Source: Pseudomonadota bacterium (GTDB lineage: Bacteria > Myxococcota_A > Polyangia > Polyangiales > Polyangiaceae). Taken from it: a DNA stretch of 64,000 nucleotides. The position numbers and the translations under genes are program-made. Below, one piece after another: positions 58,189 to 64,000 of the stretch. The notes beneath the pieces are model-generated. The model ran no database searches, was not told the origin of the DNA, and saw nothing but the letters and a program-made list of their open reading frames with translations. Position 1 is the stretch's first letter. Every line of letters starts with the position of its first letter. The DNA is taken from contig JAEYYX010000091.1 of assembly GCA_023428245.1 (NCBI GenBank), positions 1 to 64,000 on the forward strand, given 5' to 3'.

Positions 58189-60288
58189 ATGACACAGCGA
58201 CGCGTCACCATGGGCTCGAGCGCTCCCCTCGGCGCCACGGTCATGCAAGCTGGCGTCAACTTCAGCGTCTACTCGCGCGACGCCACGCTCATCGAACTCC
58301 TCCTCTTCGACTCCGTCGATGACGCCGAGCCGTCGCAGGTGATCCCCCTCAGGCCAGACGGGCACCGCTCGTACCACTACTACCACGCATTCGTGGAGGG
58401 CATCGGCGTTGGCCAAATCTATGGCTACCGCGCCCATGGTCCTTTTCTTCCCCACCGAGGTCTCCGTTTTGACCCAGAAAAGGTCCTCGTTGACCCCTAC
58501 GGCCTCTTGGTGTTGACCCCAAGCGCCTATAGCCGCGAAGCGGCGTCGCGCCGCGGCTCGAACATCCGCGAGGCCATGAAGAGCATGGTGGTCGACCCTC
58601 ACTCCTACGATTGGGAGGGGGATATGCCCCTTTGCACTCCCTCTGTCCGCACTATCATCTACGAGATGCACGTGAGGGGGTTCACGCAGCACGAGAGCTC
58701 CGGAGTCGCGCCGGAGCGCCGCGGGACCTACGCAGGACTGATCGAGAAAATTCCGTACCTGAAGGAGCTCGGCATCACCGCGGTCGAGCTCCTTCCCGTT
58801 TTCCAGTTCGATCCAAGCGACGCCCCTCCCGGTCTCACAAACTACTGGGGCTATCAGCCTGTCTCCTTTTTCGCTCCACACCTCCCCTATAGCTCGAGGA
58901 AAGATCCGCTCGGCGCGCTCGATGAGTTCCGCGACATGGTGAAAGCCCTGCACCGCGCGGGCATAGAGGTCATCCTCGACGTCGTCTTCAATCACACGAC
59001 AGAGGGCGGAGAAGGCGGCCCCACGCTCGCTTACCGCGGCCTCGCAAACAATACCTACTACATCCTCGAAGAGAACGAGCCGCGGCACTACAAAGACTTC
59101 ACCGGCTGCGGCAACACGCTCAACTCGAATCACTCGATCGTGCGTCGCATGATCCAAGATAGCCTCCGCTACTGGGTGTCGGAGATGCACGTCGACGGCT
59201 TCCGCTTCGACTTGGCCTCGGTGCTCTCAAGGGACATGAGTGGACACCCCGTGCCTCACCCCGCGGTGATCTGGGACATCGAGTCGGACCCTCTCCTCTC
59301 CGGAACCAAGCTGATCGCTGAGGCCTGGGACGCATCGGGCCTGTACCAGCTCGGCAGCTTCGTCGGCGACGCCTGGCTCGAATGGAACGGGCAGTTTCGC
59401 GACGACGTGCGCCGCTTCGTCCGAGGCGACAATAGGAGCGTGCCGGCGGTCGCCGCGCGCATCATGGGCAGCCCCGACATCTTCGGCTCCGAGGAGCGGG
59501 ACGCCGAGCAGAGCATCAACTTCGTCACCTGCCACGACGGGTTCACCGCCAATGATCTCGTCAGCTACAACGTCAAGCACAACGAGGCGAACCTCGAGGA
59601 GAGCCGCGACGGTACCGACGAGAATCTGAGCTGGAACTGCGGAGTCGAAGGCGAGACCGACGATCCTGAGGTCAATCTGCTCCGCGAGAGACAGCTCAAG
59701 AATATCGCGTTTCTCACGATGGTCTCCTCGGGGATCCCGATGATCTTGATGGGCGACGAGGTCCGCCGGACCCAGCGCGGTAACAACAACGCCTATTGTC
59801 AGGACAATGAGCTGAACTGGTTCGACTGGACCCTCCTCGAGAAGAACCGAGGGCTTCTGCGCTTCGTGAGCATGCTCTGTCAGATGCGCGCCGCACCTCA
59901 CGCCGAGGCTCTTACACCCGGACCTCATCTTTGCGACCTCATCGAAGAGACCACCATTCACTGGCATGGGGTGAAGCTCGATGCACCGGATTGGAACGAC
60001 AACTCCCACTCCATCGCCTTCGAGCTCACGGGCGCCCTCGGTCGATACCACCTCTACTGCGCGCTGAACTCCTACTGGGAACCGCTCGAGTTCGAACTGC
60101 CTCGGGTGCCGGCCCAGCCATTCCGGCTTTGCATCGATACTTCCCTGCCCTCTCCTGACGATATTCGCTCGCTCTTGAGCGCTCCCCCCTATGAAAAGAG
60201 CCACTACGAGGTCGCCCCCCGTACGTTTGTGCTTTTCGCACGGAGCCTGTTTTTACCGGACCATCCGGCCTCTGTGCACCCTGTCTAA
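58189..60288 (+). CDS. glgX: glycogen debranching enzyme GlgX
   Basis: This 699-residue GH13 enzyme hydrolyses alpha-1,6 branches of limit dextrins. The N-terminal CBM48-like domain (~8-110, GVNFSVYSRDATLIELLLFD, YGYRAHGPF) precedes the barrel. GH13 regions: DVVFNHT, DGFRFDLAS (nucleophile Asp), KLIAEAWDASG (acid/base Glu), FVTCHDGF (third Asp). QRGNNNAYCQDNELNWFDW is the GlgX hallmark. Length fits GlgX/isoamylase (650-720). It follows the GH5 gene at 3 bp. Confidence 0.93.
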   Translation: MTQRRVTMGSSAPLGATVMQAGVNFSVYSRDATLIELLLFDSVDDAEPSQVIPLRPDGHRSYHYYHAFVEGIGVGQIYGYRAHGPFLPHRGLRFDPEKVLVDPYGLLVLTPSAYSREAASRRGSNIREAMKSMVVDPHSYDWEGDMPLCTPSVRTIIYEMHVRGFTQHESSGVAPERRGTYAGLIEKIPYLKELGITAVELLPVFQFDPSDAPPGLTNYWGYQPVSFFAPHLPYSSRKDPLGALDEFRDMVKALHRAGIEVILDVVFNHTTEGGEGGPTLAYRGLANNTYYILEENEPRHYKDFTGCGNTLNSNHSIVRRMIQDSLRYWVSEMHVDGFRFDLASVLSRDMSGHPVPHPAVIWDIESDPLLSGTKLIAEAWDASGLYQLGSFVGDAWLEWNGQFRDDVRRFVRGDNRSVPAVAARIMGSPDIFGSEERDAEQSINFVTCHDGFTANDLVSYNVKHNEANLEESRDGTDENLSWNCGVEGETDDPEVNLLRERQLKNIAFLTMVSSGIPMILMGDEVRRTQRGNNNAYCQDNELNWFDWTLLEKNRGLLRFVSMLCQMRAAPHAEALTPGPHLCDLIEETTIHWHGVKLDAPDWNDNSHSIAFELTGALGRYHLYCALNSYWEPLEFELPRVPAQPFRLCIDTSLPSPDDIRSLLSAPPYEKSHYEVAPRTFVLFARSLFLPDHPASVHPV

Positions 60289-60408
60289 ACACAGGAAGTG
60301 AACAGACACTATTCAGCCTCACCCAACCAAGGATCTTGCCTTCGCTGGGCGCCCCGCCTTGGCCTTCAGCCCCCCAAAGGGCATGATGACGGAAAGCGGA
60401 GAGGGGCG

Positions 60409-61458
60409 ATGGCCATGAGCTTGGTAAAAAAGGAGAGAGGCGTCTCCGGACGTTTCATCGACCGGCGCACATGGCTCGCGGGGATGACCGCCGGACTCTC
60501 AGGGATCTCATGTTTGAGCGAAGAGCCCAGCGCGAGACGGCCAGGGACCGGAGGCGCGCCGGGCGCAGGTGGTTTCCCGGGCAGTGGCGGATATCCCGGG
60601 AGCGGAGGCGCGCCGGGTAGTGGCGGCGCCCCCGGAGCTGGAGGAGCCCCGGAGAGCGGTGGGGCGCCGGGCGCGGGAGGTTTCATCGACGGCCGTCTCG
60701 GACGAGCGGCTTCGGACCAGGTTCTGCTCGGTTCGACAGGCATTCAAATCTCGCGGCTTGCTATGGGGAGCGGGACGCGCGGATCAAACGGCGCCTCGGA
60801 TCAGACTCGCCTCGGCGCAGCTTTCCCGCGCATGCTCATCGAAAGCTATGACCGCGGCCTGACCTTCTTCGAAACCGCTGACCAATACGGAGCCCATCAG
60901 CAGGTCGGCGCTGCTGCCCGCGACATCGGTCGGCAAAAGGTGGTCGTCATGACCAAGTCCCACGCGCAGACCTGGGATGAGATGGAGGCGGACTTGAGCC
61001 GCTTTCTGGGCGAACTGGGCACCGACTACATCGACATCGTCCTCCTCCACAACAAACAGAGCGCCACCTGGACCACCGAGTGCAGTGGCGCCATGGAGTA
61101 CCTCGCCGAGGCCAAACGGCGGGGCGTGATCCGAGCTCACGGCGTCTCCTGTCATACCCTGAGCGCCCTCAAGCTCGCGGCAGAAACCGAGTGGGTCGAC
61201 GTTGACCTCGCGCGCATCAACCCCTTCGGCCTTCACATGGACGCCGACCCGGCCACGGTCATTCCGATCCTCGAGCGCATGAAGGCCGCCGGAAAGGGTG
61301 TGATCGGAATGAAGATTCTCGGGCAAGGTGACGCAGTGAACCGCATCGACCAAGCGATTGAGCACGCAGTGCGCCTCGGCGCCCTCGATGCGTTCACCAT
61401 TGGATTTACCTCACCAGGGCAGCTCGACGAGGTGGCGGAGAAAATCGCCAAGATCTGA
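60409..61458 (+). CDS. aldo/keto reductase exported as Tat-type lipoprotein
   Basis: This encodes 349 residues from ATG 60409 (60415 is equally good for ribosome spacing). The N-terminus has Arg19-Arg20 in IDRRTWLAG, a weakly hydrophobic stretch and a lipobox-like GISC (Cys35): a probable twin-arginine lipoprotein signal. A Gly/Pro-rich linker (GGAPGAGGFPGSGG repeats, DNA 60544-60683) follows. The AKR barrel (~105-349) keeps Asp and Tyr in FFETADQYG, Lys in VMTKSHA and His in IVLLHNKQ. It therefore looks catalytic, with NADPH needed unless the cofactor is supplied outside. Substrate unknown. It is coupled (TGATG) to a DUF4112 gene. Confidence 0.8.
   Translation: MAMSLVKKERGVSGRFIDRRTWLAGMTAGLSGISCLSEEPSARRPGTGGAPGAGGFPGSGGYPGSGGAPGSGGAPGAGGAPESGGAPGAGGFIDGRLGRAASDQVLLGSTGIQISRLAMGSGTRGSNGASDQTRLGAAFPRMLIESYDRGLTFFETADQYGAHQQVGAAARDIGRQKVVVMTKSHAQTWDEMEADLSRFLGELGTDYIDIVLLHNKQSATWTTECSGAMEYLAEAKRRGVIRAHGVSCHTLSALKLAAETEWVDVDLARINPFGLHMDADPATVIPILERMKAAGKGVIGMKILGQGDAVNRIDQAIEHAVRLGALDAFTIGFTSPGQLDEVAEKIAKI
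60544..60683 (+). repeat. Gly/Pro-rich linker-coding repeat
   Basis: Imperfect repeats of a ~12-bp GGAGGCGCGCCG-type unit encode GGAPG(A/S) peptides between the export signal and the reductase domain. Confidence 0.8.
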
Positions 61459-61913
61459 TGCAGGAGCGGCCCGTTACCTATACTCACTATGATACCCGCG
61501 CCGAGCTCGAACGCCTCGAGCGCTGGAGCCGGCTCATGGACGAGAAGTATCTCGATCCAGCCCTCGGCCTTCTGATTCCGGGGTTCGGTGACGTGCTCGG
61601 CTCCCTTTTCGGCCTCTACGGTCTCTTGGTCGCGCGCCGCATCGGTACCCCACCGATCGTCATCGCTCGGATGCTCCTGAACCTTACCATCGACGCCCTC
61701 ATCGGCGCGATCCCTGTAGCAGGCGCGATCGGGGACTTCTTCTTCCGCGCACACCTCCGCAACCTCGCGCTCCTCAAAGCGCGCGAAGCCGAGGCCCAAA
61801 GAGCGCAGCCTTCCGACTACCTCGTCGTCTTTGGAGCGGCTCTGCTCTTCTTTTTTTCCCTCCTTCTGCCGCTGGTCCTCTTGGCCTGGCTGATCGCCCT
61901 CTTGTTCGACTGA
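61458..61913 (+). CDS. DUF4112 membrane protein
   Basis: This 151-residue protein starts in the overlap with the reductase stop (TGATG). DUF4112 features: LERWSRLMDEKYLDPALGLLIPGFGDVLGSLFGLYG, RMLLNLTIDALIGAIPVAGAIGDFFFRAH and a hydrophobic C-terminal helix pair. About three to four helices in total. Function unknown in the family. It is followed 81 bp later by fumC. Confidence 0.88.
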   Translation: MQERPVTYTHYDTRAELERLERWSRLMDEKYLDPALGLLIPGFGDVLGSLFGLYGLLVARRIGTPPIVIARMLLNLTIDALIGAIPVAGAIGDFFFRAHLRNLALLKAREAEAQRAQPSDYLVVFGAALLFFFSLLLPLVLLAWLIALLFD

Positions 61914-61994
61914 CCTTCCGGTCACCCCGCGCTCCTCGAAAGTGTCAAAATGCTCGTGGCAGCGAGCTCCAGGGCGTCATAAAACGAGGATTCT

Positions 61995-63392
61995 ATGAGC
62001 GCTGTTCGCACGGAAACCGACACTCTCGGCGCGGTCGAGGTCCCTTCGGACCGATATTACGGTGCACAGACCCATCGCTCGCTCCTGCACTTTGCGATCG
62101 GCAGTGAGCGCTTTCCCCGCAGCATGATCGCCGCACTCGGACTCGTCAAGAAGGCGGCCGCCCTCACGAACGCCAAACTGGGACTCCTTCCGAAGGACCT
62201 TACTGATCTCATTGTAAAGGCGGCGGAAGAGGTCGAGCGCGGCGAGCTCGACGAGCACTTCCCGCTCCGCGTCTGGCAAACAGGCAGCGGCACTCAGACC
62301 AACATGAACGCTAACGAGGTCATCTCGAACCGCGCGATTGAACTCGCCGGCGGCGTTCTCGGCAGCAAGTCGCCCGTCCACCCCAACGATCACGTCAACC
62401 GAGGCCAATCTTCGAACGACGTCTTCCCCACGGCGATGCACATCGCCGCTGCAAGCGAAGTCCACGCGCGACTCTTGCCCGAGATCCGCGGGCTCGAAGC
62501 GGCCCTGCGTGAAAAGTCCGAGACCTTCCACGACATCATCAAGATCGGCCGAACGCACCTCCAAGACGCGACTCCCCTCCGGCTCGGTGACGAGTTTGGA
62601 GCCATGGAGAGTCAGGTTCGCCACGCGCGCTTTCGCATCGAAAGCACGCTTCCCGAAGTCTATGAGCTCGCTCTCGGGGGGACCGCTGTCGGGACCGGTC
62701 TCGGCACACATCCGCGCTTTTCCGAGCTCGCCTGCGAAAAGCTCGCAGCCTTCACGGGTCTTCCTTTCTACCCCGCCGAAAACAAATTCGAAGCCCTCGC
62801 TTCTCACGAGCCCTTGGTCGCGCTGCACGGCGCTCTCAAGACGCTCGCCGTAGCGCTCACCAAGATCGCAAACGACCTTCGCTGGCTCGCCTCGGGACCG
62901 CGCTCAGGCCTCGGGGAGATCGTCTTGCCTGCCAATGAACCAGGTTCTTCGATCATGCCCGGGAAAGTGAACCCGACGCAGTGTGAAGCGCTCACAATGG
63001 TCTGCGCGCAAGTGTTCGGGAATGAAGCCGCCGTGACCTTTGCTGCTTCTCAAGGTAATTTTCAGCTCAACGTCTACAAACCGGTCATCATCCACAATGT
63101 CCTTTCCAGCATAGAGCTCCTCACGGGTAGCCTCCACAGCTTCCGTCTCTACTGCGTCGTCGACATCGAACCCGACCGGGCGCGCATCGCGGAGCTCGTC
63201 GAGCAAAGTCTCATGCTCGTGACAGCCCTCGCCCCGAAGCTCGGCTACGATCGCGCCGCAGCGATTGCCAAACACGCCCACGAAACAGGCACTACACTGC
63301 GCGCAGCCGCGCTGGAGCTCGGATTCGTGCACGCCGCTGAGTTCGACGAGCTCGTAGATCCGCGGCGAATGCTCGGGCCTGAGCCACAATAA
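61995..63392 (+). CDS. fumC: fumarate hydratase, class II
   Basis: This 465-residue enzyme converts fumarate to malate in the TCA cycle. Motifs are complete: VWQTGSGTQTNMNANEVISNRA, HPNDHVNRGQSSNDVFPTAMH, GRTHLQDATPLRLGDE and the signature GSSIMPGKVNPTQCE with the catalytic Ser loop. Length equals E. coli FumC (467). It could alternatively be aspartate ammonia-lyase-like, but the residues around HVNRGQSSND and GTAVGTGLGTHP favour fumarase. Cytoplasmic. Confidence 0.95.
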   Translation: MSAVRTETDTLGAVEVPSDRYYGAQTHRSLLHFAIGSERFPRSMIAALGLVKKAAALTNAKLGLLPKDLTDLIVKAAEEVERGELDEHFPLRVWQTGSGTQTNMNANEVISNRAIELAGGVLGSKSPVHPNDHVNRGQSSNDVFPTAMHIAAASEVHARLLPEIRGLEAALREKSETFHDIIKIGRTHLQDATPLRLGDEFGAMESQVRHARFRIESTLPEVYELALGGTAVGTGLGTHPRFSELACEKLAAFTGLPFYPAENKFEALASHEPLVALHGALKTLAVALTKIANDLRWLASGPRSGLGEIVLPANEPGSSIMPGKVNPTQCEALTMVCAQVFGNEAAVTFAASQGNFQLNVYKPVIIHNVLSSIELLTGSLHSFRLYCVVDIEPDRARIAELVEQSLMLVTALAPKLGYDRAAAIAKHAHETGTTLRAAALELGFVHAAEFDELVDPRRMLGPEPQ

Positions 63393-63501
63393 TCCAGCCT
63401 AACAGGAATCCAAGGTTCTGAGCGCTTGCACTCACGAACCAGTGTGGCCTACTCCGCGTGCGTTGAGCTGTGCACCCACAGCTCTGGGGAAAGCACGCGA
63501 G

Positions 63502-64000
63502 ATGACACAAAGATCCATCCAACCGAGCCCGAATTTGCAGACCGTCGCCCGCTCGCTCGGCCTGGGCTGGGCGATCATGAGTATCATGGTGCTCACAAAC
63601 TGCGGCAACGACCAGCAACAGGTAGGCCCCGGGGACGACAGCGTGGACCCGGGCAACGATCCTGACGAATCTTTCATCGTTGGCTCGCCGGGCTCGGGTG
63701 GCTCGGCCCCCGTCGCGCCGAAAAATGGTGGAAGGGAAGCGCTGACGCCACAGCAGGTGGAGGCCATCCTTGAGGCAGAGTGCACAGGCTGGTCGCGGGA
63801 AGGCGAGCCCATCCCGGCCACCCTTCAGCTCGTGGTCGATACAAGCGGCTCGATGACCGACTCTCCCCCCGGCGATGACCAGCGCAGCAAATGGGAGATC
63901 ACGCGAGTAGCTCTCAAGAGCGCTGTCGATGCTCTACCTCCGTCGACGAATCTCGGGGTCCTCTTCTATCCAAACAAGAACGTAACGTCGAATGGGCACA
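63502..64000 (+). CDS. vWA-domain lipoprotein, N-terminal part (runs off the window end)
   Basis: 166 complete codons are read from the ATG at 63502, with GGGGAAAG upstream, to the window edge. The signal ends LTNC (Cys34); a Gly/Pro/Asp-rich linker follows, then ATLQLVVDTSGSMTDSPPG. In that stretch D113-T-S115-G-S117 is the MIDAS metal-binding motif of a von Willebrand A domain. It then runs into ITRVALKSAVDALPPSTNLGVLFYP. Probably a surface or extracellular binding protein; the rest lies outside the window. Confidence 0.8.
   Translation, partial: MTQRSIQPSPNLQTVARSLGLGWAIMSIMVLTNCGNDQQQVGPGDDSVDPGNDPDESFIVGSPGSGGSAPVAPKNGGREALTPQQVEAILEAECTGWSREGEPIPATLQLVVDTSGSMTDSPPGDDQRSKWEITRVALKSAVDALPPSTNLGVLFYPNKNVTSNGH

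Noticed and set aside
56920..59190. A 756-codon open frame on the minus strand spanning the GH5 and glgX genes.
   Set aside because: It lies antisense to two genes with complete catalytic motifs. Long antisense frames are expected from GC-rich third positions, and its product shows no known motif.
1..64000. Search by eye for tRNA, rRNA, insertion sequences, integrases and attachment sites.
   Set aside because: No T-loop consensus in the gaps, no transposase-like protein and no terminal inverted repeats were found. Small RNAs cannot be excluded without computation.

Overview
The window is a 64 kb piece of a GC-rich bacterial chromosome, densely coding on both strands. The most likely source is a member of the Myxococcota (Polyangia-like). 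The signs are: many secreted lipoproteins in which a lipobox is followed by a long Gly/Ser/Ala linker of the (S/A)GG type; a Ser/Thr kinase with a transmembrane segment and coiled coil; an acyl-CoA-binding protein; a LA_2272-type surface repeat protein; and a NrfHA system. This assignment is inference from gene style; no marker gene such as an rRNA is present. I see no tRNA, rRNA, CRISPR array, insertion sequence, prophage or integrase. All annotation is by reading translated sequence and motifs; no database search was run.

Layout. 1-7.0 kb (minus strand): end of a lipoprotein gene, a Pro/Ala-rich outer-membrane protein, and a complete heavy-metal efflux operon (czcC-czcB-czcA order). A divergent OmpR-type regulator and histidine kinase follow (7.2-9.3 kb), with candidate response-regulator repeats between. 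9.3-20.5 kb: MarC, a CotH-like lipoprotein with a collagen-like stretch, a redoxin, YbaK, a lipoprotein trehalase, a DUF1275 protein, a Gly-rich lipoprotein, then galM-xylB preceded by a secreted carbohydrate-binding-like lipoprotein. 20.6-26.7 kb: acyltransferase-3 facing OpgH (periplasmic glucan synthase), and a kinase with a sigma-region-4-like N-terminus. 26.8-33 kb: two divergent fatty-acid desaturases and a large LacI-sensor/GGDEF/EAL protein. 33.1-38.9 kb: WbuC cupin, GST, acyl-CoA-binding protein, ThuA lipoprotein, an unknown protein, GH30 lipoprotein and an orphan tandem-ACT protein. 39.1-42.9 kb: an AsmA-like membrane protein, a small membrane protein and a rearranged DUF2156 (lysyl-PG synthase-like) protein. 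43.1-46.4 kb: CopA-type ATPase with YHS and two HMBD domains, a truncated VOC protein, OsmC. 46.6-54.6 kb: pectate lyase, LA_2272 repeat protein, ECF sigma plus membrane partner, DUF2807 lipoprotein, beta-carbonic anhydrase, adenylate cyclase. 54.8-64 kb: nrfH-nrfA coupled to a GH5 enzyme and glgX, then a Tat-lipoprotein aldo/keto reductase, DUF4112, fumC and the start of a vWA lipoprotein.

How it fits together. Three themes recur. (1) Metal handling: the CzcCBA-type pump with its two-component system, and the CopA ATPase. (2) Carbohydrate scavenging and storage: trehalase, GH30, pectate lyase, GH5, GlgX, XylB, GalM, ThuA, mostly with secreted members anchored as lipoproteins by Gly-rich tethers. 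(3) Envelope and signalling: OpgH with an acyltransferase, desaturases, an AsmA-like protein, a c-di-GMP protein with a sugar-sensor-like domain, adenylate cyclase, a Ser/Thr kinase and an ECF sigma pair. The most unusual items are the sigma4-like/kinase fusion, the HTH-less LacI-GGDEF-EAL fusion, the NrfA with CXXCH instead of CXXCK at the catalytic haem, and the translational coupling of nrfA to polysaccharide genes.
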